Source of the DNA: Leifsonia sp. ALI-44-B
Lineage (GTDB): Bacteria; Actinomycetota; Actinomycetes; Actinomycetales; Microbacteriaceae
Length of the DNA: 64,000 nucleotides
NCBI RefSeq assembly: GCF_001984125.1
Contig: NZ_MTQL01000007.1
Location: forward strand, 248,001 to 312,000
Direction: 5' to 3'
In this document: positions 8,711-16,914 of the stretch, one piece after another
Layout: each line of letters opens with the position of its first letter
How positions within the stretch are numbered: position 1 is the first letter of the stretch
Program-made: the position numbers and the translations under genes
Notes under the pieces: generated by a model
Seen by the model: the letters and a program-made list of their open reading frames with translations, nothing else
The model's database searches: none
What the model was told of the DNA's origin: nothing

Positions 8711-9160
8711 ATGCAGATTTTTCGTCGGTTCTCACGCCGAAAAGACCCGCGCCGAAACGCTGCTGCACGGCGTGTCGAATCCACGACGCCCACCGAAAAC
8801 CCCGGCGAGCAGGTCGACGAGGACGTCGATCCCCGCACCGCCGCGCTCTCGCCGGACGTGCCGCCCGCGGATACCCCGCATGCCCTCATCCGCTCGGGTC
8901 TGGATGCCGAGGAGGCGCCCCGGGACCCCGCGCTGCGCGGTACCGCGACCGTCGCCCGCCTGACGCCGTCCGGGCCCGACCTCGACGGCGCGCGCGTCTA
9001 CGACCTGCTGCTCAGCGTCGAACTGCCCGACCGCGAGCCCTATCAATTCCTGCACCGCCAGCTCATCGCCGACGCCTCCCTCGGCTCGTGGAAACCCGGT
9101 TCGCAACTGTCGGTGCGCGTGCTGGCCGACAACCCCAACGACCTCATCGTGGTCGGCTGA
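8711..9160 (+). CDS. Conserved hypothetical protein
   Basis: The 149-aa protein has a basic start (MQIFRRFSRRKDPRR), then an acidic, Pro-rich and probably disordered stretch to about residue 75. A compact C-terminal domain contains GTATVARLTPSGPDLDG and YDLLLSVELPDREPYQFLHRQL. That half resembles small beta-rich domains that follow membrane or basic anchors, but I do not recognise the family. Strong ribosome-site sequence (GAAGGCTGAAAAGG) precedes the ATG. There is no signal peptide. Confidence 0.65.
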   Translation: MQIFRRFSRRKDPRRNAAARRVESTTPTENPGEQVDEDVDPRTAALSPDVPPADTPHALIRSGLDAEEAPRDPALRGTATVARLTPSGPDLDGARVYDLLLSVELPDREPYQFLHRQLIADASLGSWKPGSQLSVRVLADNPNDLIVVG

Positions 9161-9188
9161 GAGCGGCCGGAGCCGAGCAACCTCGCGG

Positions 9189-10133
9189 CTAGTGCCCGCG
9201 GTGATCCTGCACGGTCATCTTCGGACCATGACGTTCCTTGTGGATGCCGCTCCGCAGGATGAGGCGGAGGACGCGCTGACGGTGCCCGCGCCAGGGTTCG
9301 AGCAGCTCGAGCATCCCGTCGTCGTCGACCGGTGACCCTGTGAGCGCCACGCCGACCGTCGAGGCCAGGTGGTAGTCGCCCACGCTGACCGCATCGGGGT
9401 TGCCGTGGGCGCGCAGCGTGACCTCGGCCGCCGTCCAGACGCCGACGCCCGGCAGGCTCATGAGTCGGCGCTCCGCCTCGGCGTGGTCGGTGTCGAGAGT
9501 GCGTTCGAGCGCTTCGGCGAGGCGCGCCGACCGCACGACGGTCTGCGAGCGCTGCGGCCCGACACCGGCCTTATGCCAGTCCCAGCTGGGGATGAGGCGC
9601 CACCCCTCGGCACTCGGCGCCACCATCATGCCCGCGGGGACCGGGCCCGGCGCGGGCTCGCCGTAGCGGCGCACCAGCAGGCGCCACGCGCGCCACGCCT
9701 CGAAAGCCGTCACTTTCTGTTCCATCACGGCGGGCACGAACATCTCGAAGACGAGCCGGTTGCGGCCGATGCGCAGGCCAGGGTTGCGGCGGCGCACCTC
9801 GCTGAGCAGGGGGCTGGCCGACACGTCGAGGGCCGACCAGTCGTCGTCGCGGCCGAGCAACTCGGGCACGCCGTCGATGGCCCACTCGGCGCCCGGGCCC
9901 CACGCGGCCGCGTCGATCTGCGCGACGCCCGTGGTGCCCCGGGCACCCTGCGTCAACCGCAGCGACGCCGGACCGTGCGGCGTGCGCATCGTGAGCCAGA
10001 CTCCCCCGGGGATGCGCCGGAAGCAGGGGCCGTCTCCCCCGCGGGCCATGAGCCACACGGCGTCGAGCAGCGCGACCGGTTCGGTCGGCGTGTAGACGGT
10101 GCGCACGCAGTCGGCGGCGAGGGTGTCGAACAT
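9189..10133 (-). CDS. DNA-3-methyladenine glycosylase II-like protein (AlkA/HhH-GPD family)
   Basis: AlkA-type enzymes excise alkylated purines in base excision repair. This 314-aa protein has the helix-hairpin-helix motif LMSLPGVGVWTAAEV near residue 235, followed by VSVGDYHL, whose Asp matches the catalytic Asp of HhH-GPD glycosylases. The N-terminal region corresponds to the AlkA-N substrate domain, and a long middle helix includes VFEMFVPAVMEQKVT. The start at 10133 gives the normal family length. No cysteines form a C-terminal [4Fe-4S] loop, which argues against EndoIII or MutY. Lesion specificity is not certain. Confidence 0.85.
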   Translation of the reverse strand: MFDTLAADCVRTVYTPTEPVALLDAVWLMARGGDGPCFRRIPGGVWLTMRTPHGPASLRLTQGARGTTGVAQIDAAAWGPGAEWAIDGVPELLGRDDDWSALDVSASPLLSEVRRRNPGLRIGRNRLVFEMFVPAVMEQKVTAFEAWRAWRLLVRRYGEPAPGPVPAGMMVAPSAEGWRLIPSWDWHKAGVGPQRSQTVVRSARLAEALERTLDTDHAEAERRLMSLPGVGVWTAAEVTLRAHGNPDAVSVGDYHLASTVGVALTGSPVDDDGMLELLEPWRGHRQRVLRLILRSGIHKERHGPKMTVQDHRGH

Positions 10134-10216
10134 GATGAGGCCACCTTACGTCGCGACCACCGACATTCGGTCGGGCCGGGTTGTGGCCTTCGGACAGGCG
10201 CCGGCCCCGTCCGGCT

Positions 10217-11278
10217 TCAGCCCGCCGATCTCGCCGACGAGAAACGCAGACCCGTCATGCCGTTCGCGGGCCAGGTCGCAGTCACCCCGGTGATGGTCGA
10301 TTCCGAGCCATCCTCATCGGCACGGATGGTGATGCTCACGTTCGTGGTCACCTGAACGCCGCCTCGCGCAAACTGGTCGGGCGTCGCGCATCCGGCCGAG
10401 TAGCTCGAATCGGGTTGCACGAGCACGACGCAGATCTCGCCCTCGATGTCCTTGGCGGCGTAGACCCGGCCGGTCCAATCGGCTATCGATCCCGTCAGGA
10501 GCAGACGGAACGAGTCCGCACGAAAGTGATCGTCGCTCACCGAATCGGGCGGCAGATCGCCCGACAACTGATTACGGCTGAACTCGGCGAGCGCCTGCTG
10601 CGAGGCCAGCGCACGCCAATCCGCCGCATCGTCGTCCGCGGCGGGTGTGGCGACATCGGAGGCGCGGATGTCGCTCGCTGCCCGATCGCGTTCGCTCGCC
10701 ACGTTGGCGCCGATGCCGAAGCCCGCGCCGGCCGCGATGACCACGACGGCGAGCGCGAGCCCGGCCGTCCACGGTGTCAGGCGGGAACGCACATCCCGAA
10801 AATGGTGCGCACGCGTCGTCCGATCGAGCGGGACTTTGTCGCCGTCATCACCTTCGCCGCCGTCACCGTCGCCGCCGCCGAAGGGCGCGAACTGGAACTC
10901 GCCGGCGAGAGGCGCGGACGCCTCCTCGGCACGACGCGCGCGCGTATTCGCGGCCTGGCGTTCCGCCGCTTCCGACCGCTCCGTCCAGGTGGCTAGTTTG
11001 GCTTCGGCGACCGCGGCCAGCCAGGTCGCACTACTCCCGGTCGATGCGGGCGCAGTCGGGGAGGGGAAGCTCGACGTCGGTTCCGTGGCCTCTGCTCTCT
11101 TCGGCGAGCGGGTGCCGCCGCGTTGGGTGCCGCCGAGTTGGGCGTCAATGCGGCGCAATTCCTCGGCAGCACGCGCACGGTCGGATTCGGAAGCGCTCGG
11201 AGACGCCGCTCCGAACACCAGGGCCTGCAATCGCTCGCGCCGGTCTCGGAGCTGAGCGCGTTCGCGGTCATCGTCCAT
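10217..11278 (-). CDS. Single-pass membrane protein with charged N-terminal region, unknown function
   Basis: The 353-aa protein begins with a charged, helical, probably coiled-coil section (RERAQLRDRRERLQAL and AAEELRRIDAQL). A disordered Ser/Thr/Pro-rich section follows, then one membrane helix (TAGLALAVVVIAAGAGFGIGA, about residue 185). The C-terminal extracytoplasmic domain of about 150 residues contains two cysteines (GEICVVLVQ and SAGCATPDQF) that could pair. The ATG at 11278 is preferred over upstream starts because AGGAGG lies about 9 nt before it. The family is not recognised; a sensor or envelope-binding role is only a guess. Confidence 0.65.
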   Translation of the reverse strand: MDDDRERAQLRDRRERLQALVFGAASPSASESDRARAAEELRRIDAQLGGTQRGGTRSPKRAEATEPTSSFPSPTAPASTGSSATWLAAVAEAKLATWTERSEAAERQAANTRARRAEEASAPLAGEFQFAPFGGGDGDGGEGDDGDKVPLDRTTRAHHFRDVRSRLTPWTAGLALAVVVIAAGAGFGIGANVASERDRAASDIRASDVATPAADDDAADWRALASQQALAEFSRNQLSGDLPPDSVSDDHFRADSFRLLLTGSIADWTGRVYAAKDIEGEICVVLVQPDSSYSAGCATPDQFARGGVQVTTNVSITIRADEDGSESTITGVTATWPANGMTGLRFSSARSAG

Positions 11279-11397
11279 CGGGAGGTCCTCCTCCGTCGCG
11301 TCGTTGCGAGGGTGCAGATATGTGGGCGAAATGCCCGACATCCCCTCACTATGCACCCGCTGACGCGCGCGGAGAACCCCTTGCCTTTCGGGCGCCG

Positions 11398-11874
11398 CTA
11401 GCGCCCTTCGGGCAGCATGACGATCGTGGCCTGAGCCGACGCGCACCGGCGTTCGGTCGGCGCGGCGGCATCCGGGCTCGTCGGCGCATCAGGCGCAGCG
11501 GATGCCGGAGCCGCCGTCGTCGCCGCGAAGACGTCGACGTGCACCACGGCCTGACGCCGGGTCGAGTCGACGACGTGGGCGCGGGCCACCAGCTTGTCTC
11601 CGATGCCGGGACGCAAGTACGTGATGGTCAAAGCCGACGTGACAACGCGCGGCCCCAACACCGTGGCGCCCGCGAACGTGGCCGTGTTGTCGGCGAGATA
11701 AGCGATCACGCCGCCGTGCACATAGCCGTTCTGCTGCAGGTGGTGGGGCAGGATATCGATGGCCATCGACGCGTTTCCGTCGCCGAAGTCGGTCATTTCG
11801 GCGCCGATGAACACGCTGAAAGCCTGGGAGGCCAGCACGTCCTCGGCCGGGTTGCGGGAGGAGGTATCAGTCAT
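11398..11874 (-). CDS. PaaI-type hotdog-fold acyl-CoA thioesterase
   Basis: The 158-aa protein has the PaaI thioesterase core: QQNGYVHGGVIAYLADNTATFAG carries the conserved HGG and the catalytic Asp region, followed by the long strand VVTSALTITYLRPG. Such enzymes hydrolyse small or aromatic acyl-CoA esters. A 30-residue Ala/Pro/Asp/Thr stretch (after VDVFAATT) interrupts the last two strands. The ATG at 11874 follows AGAAGGAA. It lies 37 bp downstream of a second hotdog thioesterase on the same strand, so the pair is probably one operon. Confidence 0.8.
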   Translation of the reverse strand: MTDTSSRNPAEDVLASQAFSVFIGAEMTDFGDGNASMAIDILPHHLQQNGYVHGGVIAYLADNTATFAGATVLGPRVVTSALTITYLRPGIGDKLVARAHVVDSTRRQAVVHVDVFAATTAAPASAAPDAPTSPDAAAPTERRCASAQATIVMLPEGR

Positions 11875-11911
11875 GGGGTTCCTTCTGTTCAGCGCGGGAT
11901 CGCCGCGCGTC

Positions 11912-12478
11912 TTACCTCTTCGACCATACGCTCGGTGCGGGGGTGTGCGTGTTCGGTAGCGCGACATCCGAGCCCCATTGCAGCAGGAATTCGGGCACCT
12001 CGAGGCCCGCGGGTGGCTCGCCGATGACCTCGTGCAGCTCGGAGTTCGACACCGTACCGCCGGACTTCTTCTTCAGCCGCCCGCGCACGAAAGCCTGCGT
12101 ATAGATCTCGCCGTCGACCACCACGCGGTGCTCGATGAAGATGGCCTTGTGGTCGTAGCCGATGACGCGGGACTCGATCACGAACGGCTGCCACAACCGC
12201 AACGAGCGTCGAAACGTGATCGTCTCACTCGACACCACGGGATACCAGCCGCGTTTCGAGAACTCGGCCCACAGCCCCGACCGCACGAGCAGGTCGTAAC
12301 GACCCAGGTCGAAGATCGACAGGTAGACGCCGTTGTTCATGTGGCCGATGACGTCGAGATCGGTGGGCAGGGTGCGCACGCGCAGGTGCCCCACGTCGTA
12401 GTGGCCGATGGTGCGGCCCCGGCGCAGTCCCCGGTGCGACCGCAGGAACGTGAACAGGGTGCGGAAGAAGAGATGCAT
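11912..12478 (-). CDS. 4HBT-type acyl-CoA thioesterase
   Basis: The 188-aa protein starts MHLFFRTLFTFLRS and has the thioesterase motif TDLDVIGHMNNGVYLS, with the Asp and Asn/His positions of the 4-hydroxybenzoyl-CoA thioesterase/THEM6-like branch. VVSSETITFRRSLRLWQPF follows as the central strands. The start at 12478 matches the family N-terminus, and a TAGCAT box (12486-12491, minus strand) lies 7 nt upstream, suggesting a leaderless mRNA. The longer in-frame extension is discarded because it consists of upstream noncoding sequence. It is the first gene of a two-thioesterase operon. Confidence 0.8.
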   Translation of the reverse strand: MHLFFRTLFTFLRSHRGLRRGRTIGHYDVGHLRVRTLPTDLDVIGHMNNGVYLSIFDLGRYDLLVRSGLWAEFSKRGWYPVVSSETITFRRSLRLWQPFVIESRVIGYDHKAIFIEHRVVVDGEIYTQAFVRGRLKKKSGGTVSNSELHEVIGEPPAGLEVPEFLLQWGSDVALPNTHTPAPSVWSKR

Positions 12479-12700
12479 TCGAGGGATGCTACGCCCGCGG
12501 CATCCGCGCCTCTGCATGTCTGTGCCGAACCCACAACCGGCCCGAGCGCAAGGCCCCCACCCCTTGAGCGGATGCCACAGAATGCGCGAGTATCCTGACC
12601 AAGGCACATCGCCACACTCCCCCACCCCGCACGGCCGGCCGCTCTCTGCCCCCGGCTGAAGCCCGGCTGGCGGGTGACCGTCGACTTAGTGAGGATCCTC

Positions 12701-13756
12701 ATGACGACCACAATCAACGCAATCAAGAAGCCCAACGCCGAGGCTCCCTTCGAATTCGGCACCATCGAACGCCGCGACCCGCTCGAACACGACGTCGTCA
12801 TCGACATCAAGTTCGCGGGCATCTGCCACAGCGACATCCACCAGGCCCGCGAAGAATGGGGCAAGGCCATCTTCCCGATGGTTCCCGGCCACGAAATCGC
12901 CGGCATCGTCACCGAGGTCGGCTCGGGTGTCACCAAATACAAGGTCGGCGACCGCGTGGGCGTCGGATGCTTCGTCGACTCGTGCCGCGAGTGCGAGAAC
13001 TGCAAGGCCGGCGAAGAGCAGTTCTGCACGAAGGGCAACGTGGCCACCTACAACGGCCGCCAGTACTCGGGCGAAGAGACCTACGGCGGCTACAGCGACA
13101 CCGTCGTGGTCGACGAGAACTACGTGCTCGGAATTCCCGAGGGCATCGACCTCGACATTGCGGCGCCGCTTTTGTGCGCCGGCATCACCACCTACTCGCC
13201 CCTCAAGCACTGGGGTGCCGGCCCCGGCAAGAAGGTCGCCATCGTCGGCATGGGCGGCCTCGGCCACATGGGCGTGAAGATCGCGGCGGCCCTGGGCGCC
13301 GAGGTCACCGTGCTCAGCCAGTCGCTCTCGAAGGAAGAGGACGGCAAGGCCTTTGGTGCACACCACTACTACGCCACGAAGGATGCCGAGACCTTCAAGA
13401 AGCTGCGCGGCGAGTTCGACCTCATCATCAACACGGTCTCGGCCGATATCGATGTCGACGCCTACCTCTCCACGCTGGCCCTGAACGGCTCGATGGTCTT
13501 CGTGGGTGCGCCCGAGAAGCCGCAGTCGTTCCGCGCGTTCTCGCTCATCGGCGGGCGTCGCAGCCTCGCCGGCTCGAACATCGGCGGCATCCGCGAGACG
13601 CAGGAGATGCTCGACTTCTGCGCCGAGCACGGCATCGGCGCCACGGTCGAGGTCATTTCGGCCGACCAGGTCGACGAGGCCTATGACCGCGTCGTGAAGA
13701 GCGATGTGCGCTACCGCTTCGTGATCGACACGGCCACGATCCCCGCCTCGGCGTAG
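12701..13756 (+). CDS. NAD(P)-dependent zinc alcohol dehydrogenase (YahK/AdhC, cinnamyl-alcohol type)
   Basis: This 351-aa medium-chain dehydrogenase has the catalytic zinc ligands in GICHSDIH and PGHEIAG. The structural zinc site is formed by four Cys in [15 protein letters not shown]. The Rossmann nucleotide site is [14 protein letters not shown]. The closest recognised group is the NADPH-dependent aldehyde reductases YahK and mycobacterial AdhC, which reduce a range of aldehydes. The ATG at 12701 is preceded by GAGG (12691-12694). Two hairpins follow the stop codon, so it is probably monocistronic. Confidence 0.9.
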   Translation: MTTTINAIKKPNAEAPFEFGTIERRDPLEHDVVIDIKFAGICHSDIHQAREEWGKAIFPMVPGHEIAGIVTEVGSGVTKYKVGDRVGVGCFVDSCRECENCKAGEEQFCTKGNVATYNGRQYSGEETYGGYSDTVVVDENYVLGIPEGIDLDIAAPLLCAGITTYSPLKHWGAGPGKKVAIVGMGGLGHMGVKIAAALGAEVTVLSQSLSKEEDGKAFGAHHYYATKDAETFKKLRGEFDLIINTVSADIDVDAYLSTLALNGSMVFVGAPEKPQSFRAFSLIGGRRSLAGSNIGGIRETQEMLDFCAEHGIGATVEVISADQVDEAYDRVVKSDVRYRFVIDTATIPASA

Positions 13757-13765
13757 CAAACACCG

Positions 13766-13788
13766 CTGAGGCGAACAGCCTCGGTTTT
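13766..13788 (+). terminator. Intrinsic terminator after alcohol dehydrogenase
   Basis: CTGAGGC (13766-13772) pairs with GCCTCGG (13778-13784, one G-U pair) around a 5-nt loop, and TTTT follows directly at 13785-13788. This is one of the few hairpins in the window with a true T-run. Confidence 0.75.
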
Positions 13789-13790
13789 CC

Positions 13791-13835
13791 CGAATGCCTC
13801 GGGCTCGCGCATCCTGTGCGGGCCCGGGGCATTCG
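13791..13835 (+). terminator. Second long hairpin before the aldo/keto reductase gene
   Basis: CGAATGCCTCGGGC (13791-13804) pairs with GCCCGGGGCATTCG (13822-13835) over 14 bp with one wobble pair, around a 17-nt loop. It backs up the terminator just upstream, or could shape the leader of the next gene. Confidence 0.55.
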
Positions 13836-13931
13836 TGTTGCCGGATGCCCCGCCCGGCACGCCCTGTCGCGCGCCCGGCTCGTTCGCGCAACCCCTTTGC
13901 CGCTCCCTCCACCGAGGAGAAGGATCGGAAC

Positions 13932-14936
13932 ATGGAATTCCGTTACCTCGGCCGCAGCGGCCTGAAAATCTCCGAAATCATCTATGGAAACTGGCTCACC
14001 CACGGGTCGCAGGTCGAGAACGAGACCTCGCTCAAATGCGTGCGGGCCGCTCTGGATGCCGGCATTACGACGTTCGACACCGCGGACACGTACGCCAACG
14101 GCGCGGCCGAGACCGTGCTCGGCCAGGCACTGAAGGACGAGCGCCGAGCATCCCTCGAGATCTTCACCAAGGTGTACTTCCCGACCGGCCCCAAGGGCCC
14201 CAACGACACGGGCCTCTCGCGCAAGCACATCCTCGAGTCGATCGACGCCTCGCTCGAGCGCCTCGGCACCGACTACGTCGACCTCTATCAGGCGCACCGT
14301 TTCGACCACGAGACCCCGCTCGAAGAGACCATGCAGGCGTTCGCGGATGTCGTCCGCCAGGGTAAGGCGCTCTACATCGGCGTGTCCGAGTGGAACGCCG
14401 AGCAGCTGCGCGCCGGCCACGAACTCGCCACCGATCTCGGCATCCAGCTCATCTCGAACCAGCCGCAGTACTCGATGCTGTGGCGTGTGATCGAGGAGGA
14501 GGTCGTGCCCACCTCGGCCGAGCTCGGCATCTCGCAGATCGTGTGGTCGCCCATCGCCCAGGGCGTGCTGACGGGCAAGTACAAGCCGGGAGCCGACCTG
14601 CCCGAGGGCAGCCGCGCGACCGACGAGAAGGGCGGCGCCGACATGATCAAGCGCTTCCTCAACGACGAGACGCTGACGGCCGTACAGAAGCTGCAACCCG
14701 TGGCGGATGGCCTGGGCATCACGATGGCGCAACTCGCCGTGGCCTGGGTGCTCTCGAACGACAACGTCGCGGGAGCCATCGTCGGAGCGTCGCGCCCCGA
14801 GCAGATCGAGTCGAACGCCGCCGCCTCGGGCGTGAAGCTCGACGCCGACGTCAAGCAGGCCGTCGACGAGGCGCTCGGGTCGTTGCCCGAAACCGACCCG
14901 TCGCAGACGAAGTCCCCGGAGAAGCGCCTGGCATAA
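13932..14936 (+). CDS. Aldo/keto reductase (Kv-beta/AKR type)
   Basis: The 334-aa NADPH-dependent TIM-barrel reductase has the AKR tetrad: Asp in FDTADTYANG, the Tyr in the same segment, Lys in IFTKVYF and His in YQAHRFD. The C-terminal coenzyme loop IVGASRPEQIESN binds the NADP 2'-phosphate in this family. The ATG at 13932 follows GAGAAGGA; an in-frame upstream ATG would translate the terminator hairpins. Substrates are probably small aldehydes or methylglyoxal, but cannot be specified. Confidence 0.9.
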   Translation: MEFRYLGRSGLKISEIIYGNWLTHGSQVENETSLKCVRAALDAGITTFDTADTYANGAAETVLGQALKDERRASLEIFTKVYFPTGPKGPNDTGLSRKHILESIDASLERLGTDYVDLYQAHRFDHETPLEETMQAFADVVRQGKALYIGVSEWNAEQLRAGHELATDLGIQLISNQPQYSMLWRVIEEEVVPTSAELGISQIVWSPIAQGVLTGKYKPGADLPEGSRATDEKGGADMIKRFLNDETLTAVQKLQPVADGLGITMAQLAVAWVLSNDNVAGAIVGASRPEQIESNAAASGVKLDADVKQAVDEALGSLPETDPSQTKSPEKRLA

Positions 14937-14943
14937 ATCCGCC

Positions 14944-14962
14944 GAATCAGATAATCTGATTC
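14944..14962 (+). promoter_or_regulatory. Palindromic operator overlapping the -10 box of the toxin-antitoxin operon
   Basis: GAATCAGAT (14944-14952) and ATCTGATTC (14954-14962) form a perfect 9-bp inverted repeat around one base. The -10-like hexamer GATAAT (14950-14955) lies in its centre, and the antitoxin ATG is at 14964. There is no ribosome site, so the mRNA is likely leaderless. Phd/VapB-type antitoxins repress their own promoters at such palindromes; the assignment here is inferred from position. Confidence 0.7.
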
Positions 14963-14963
14963 C

Positions 14964-15215
14964 ATGCACATGCTCAGCGCAACCGAGGCCAGTCGGTCGT
15001 TCGCCGCCGTGCTCGACGATGCCGAGCACGGCGAAACGATCGTCATCACTCGTGGCGGCCGGCGAATCGCCACGATCGGTCCGGCATCCGCAAGTAACGG
15101 CGCGGCTTTCCTCGCCCTGCTGAAAGATCACAACGTCGATCCCGATTTCGCCGCCGACGTCGCGTCGGTCGACGAGGTCCTGGCCGAGGAGGGTGACGCA
15201 TGGCCCGCCGACTGA
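14964..15215 (+). CDS. Antitoxin of type II toxin-antitoxin system (Phd/YefM-like)
   Basis: The 83-aa protein opens MHMLSATEASRSFAAVLDDAEHGETIVITRGGRRIATIGP, the DNA-binding Phd/YefM fold with its typical SATEASRSF and VITRGGRRIA segments. The acidic C-terminal tail (DVASVDEVLAEEGDAW) would wrap the toxin. The operator at 14944-14962 overlaps its promoter. Its 3' end overlaps the toxin gene by 16 bp. A second in-frame ATG lies at 14970. Confidence 0.85.
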   Translation: MHMLSATEASRSFAAVLDDAEHGETIVITRGGRRIATIGPASASNGAAFLALLKDHNVDPDFAADVASVDEVLAEEGDAWPAD

Positions 15216-15604
15216 TCATCGATACGGGCGTGCTCGTGCAGGCCGAACGCGACGGCTCGTTCCTCGACGGGGTCGTCACCGACGATGACGACCTCGTCAT
15301 AGCCGCCGTAACCGTTGCCGAGCTGCTGTTCGGCGTCGAACTCGCGACCGACGAGCGGCGGCCTCGGCGCGAGCGGTTCGTCGAATCGATCATCCGCGAG
15401 ATCCCCATCGAGGACTACGACGACGACGTGGCCGAAACCCATGCGCAGTTGCTCGCCCACACGCGCCGCGCGGGGAAGAAGCGCTCGGCTCATCATTTGA
15501 TGGTCGCGGCTACGGCGGCTTCCACGCGTCGAACCGTTGTGACCACCGATCGCGCCGCCCACTTCGGCGACCTGCCGGGCGTGCGCTGCATCGAAGTCGG
15601 CTAG
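15200..15604 (+). CDS. PIN-domain ribonuclease toxin (VapC-like)
   Basis: VapC toxins are Mg-dependent RNases held inactive by their antitoxin. The 134-aa protein has the PIN acidic residues Asp8 (LIIDTGV), Glu in VTVAELLFGVE and Asp in VVTTDRAAHF. The third usual Asp (AHD-L-x-IAA in relatives) is His here, in SAHHLMVAATA, so one metal ligand may be changed. GAGGAGGGTG inside the antitoxin gene serves as ribosome site. Only two bases separate its stop codon from the mshA start. Confidence 0.85.
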   Translation: MARRLIIDTGVLVQAERDGSFLDGVVTDDDDLVIAAVTVAELLFGVELATDERRPRRERFVESIIREIPIEDYDDDVAETHAQLLAHTRRAGKKRSAHHLMVAATAASTRRTVVTTDRAAHFGDLPGVRCIEVG

Positions 15605-15606
15605 AC

Positions 15607-16836
15607 GTGGGTTCGGCCTCCCGGCCCCGCGTCGCCCTCGTGTCACTGCACACATCCCCGCTGGCAACCGCCGGTTCGGGCGATGCGGGCGGCATGAACG
15701 TCTATCTGCGCGCCTTGGCCGACGGTCTCGTCGCCGACGGTTTCGAGGTGGATGTCCTCACGCGCCGCACCTCCGCCGATCAACGACCTGTCACCACACC
15801 GGGCGGCGCCCGCGTCCTGTTCCTCGACGCCGGGCCCGCTGAGCCGGTGGCGAAGGAAGACCTGCCCGGGTTGGTCGACGCGTTCACGGAAAGCGCCCTC
15901 GCCGCCGGTCCCTACGATCTCGTGCACTCCCACTACTGGCTCTCGGGCCTAGCCGGAGAGCGCCTCGCCGCCGCATCCGGGGCCCCGCACCTCGTCACGC
16001 TGCACACGCTCGCGGCCCTGAAGAACGAGCTCCTGGCCGAGGGCGATACCCCCGAGCCCGAGGCGCGCGTCGCAGCCGAGCGCGCGCTCCTCGAAAGCGC
16101 CCGCGCCGTCATCGCCGTTTCCCAGGCCGAAGCCGACGCGGCCGTCCGCCTGGCCGGGGCCGAACACCAGCGCGTGCGCGTGGTTCTGCCCGGAGTCGAC
16201 ACGCAACTGTTTGGGCCCCCCGCCGCGGGCGAGGACGAAGCACGTCGTGACACGAACATCCACCGTCCGACGGTCGTCGTAGCGGCGCGCGTTCAGCCGT
16301 TGAAGGGGCAAGACCTCGCCATTCGAGCGATCGCGGCGCTCCCCCGGGATCGTCGGCCGCAACTCGTCCTCGCCGGCGACGCCACGGCCAGTCACGCCGC
16401 CTACGTCGCCGAGTTGCACGAACTCATTGAGGAATCAGAGTTGCGCTCGATGGCTGGCGATGCCGATGCCGACGTCCTCTTCGTCGGGCCGCTCGATCGC
16501 GAGCAACTCGCCGAGACGCTGCGCAGAGCCTCGGCCCTCCTCATCCCCTCGCACTCCGAGACATTCGGGCTCGTGGCGCTCGAGGCGGCGGCCAGCGGCA
16601 TCCCCGTGATCGCCTCGCGCGTCGGCGGCCTGCCCGAAGCCGTGGGCGACAACGGCATCCTGCTCGACGACCGCCGAGCCGAATCGTGGGCGGCCGCCAT
16701 CGACGCGGTCCTCGCCGAGGCGCACGATGCCGCCGGTCGCACCCGCCTGCGGGCCCGAGCCCTCGCCCACGCCGCACCCTTCCGCTGGGATGCCGTCGCC
16801 CACCGCGTCGGCGACATCTACCGCTCGCACCTCTGA
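15607..16836 (+). CDS. mshA: D-inositol-3-phosphate glycosyltransferase (mycothiol step 1)
   Basis: MshA transfers GlcNAc from UDP-GlcNAc to 1L-inositol-1-phosphate (also named 1D-inositol-3-phosphate), the first step of mycothiol synthesis. The 409-aa GT4/GT-B enzyme has the MshA hallmark SGDAGGMNVYLRALA near residue 24, DLVHSHYWLSG, and the donor-site motif SHSETFGLVALEAAASG. It starts with GTG two bases after the VapC stop codon, so it is probably co-transcribed with the toxin-antitoxin genes. The related genes mshB and ino1 lie within 4 kb downstream. Confidence in the exact acceptor is good because of the hallmark and the neighbours. Confidence 0.88.
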   Translation: MGSASRPRVALVSLHTSPLATAGSGDAGGMNVYLRALADGLVADGFEVDVLTRRTSADQRPVTTPGGARVLFLDAGPAEPVAKEDLPGLVDAFTESALAAGPYDLVHSHYWLSGLAGERLAAASGAPHLVTLHTLAALKNELLAEGDTPEPEARVAAERALLESARAVIAVSQAEADAAVRLAGAEHQRVRVVLPGVDTQLFGPPAAGEDEARRDTNIHRPTVVVAARVQPLKGQDLAIRAIAALPRDRRPQLVLAGDATASHAAYVAELHELIEESELRSMAGDADADVLFVGPLDREQLAETLRRASALLIPSHSETFGLVALEAAASGIPVIASRVGGLPEAVGDNGILLDDRRAESWAAAIDAVLAEAHDAAGRTRLRARALAHAAPFRWDAVAHRVGDIYRSHL

Positions 16837-16914
16837 CCCGAATACATCCTCAGGTCTATGCGCATGCGCCGCAGGGCCGATGTGCGCGGGCCGCATCCTG
16901 GCTTGACTGGGAGG

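Noticed and set aside
11875-11967. Longer start (11967) for the PaaI-type thioesterase
   Set aside because: It would overlap the upstream thioesterase gene; a good ribosome site precedes the ATG at 11874.
12479-12700. Possible sigma-70 promoter (TTGAGC and TATCCT) before the alcohol dehydrogenase
   Set aside because: Spacing between the hexamers is about 21 bp, too long to support the call.
12686-13933. 415-aa minus-strand open frame opposite the alcohol dehydrogenase
   Set aside because: The plus-strand gene has complete zinc and Rossmann motifs, and the minus frame crosses its terminators.
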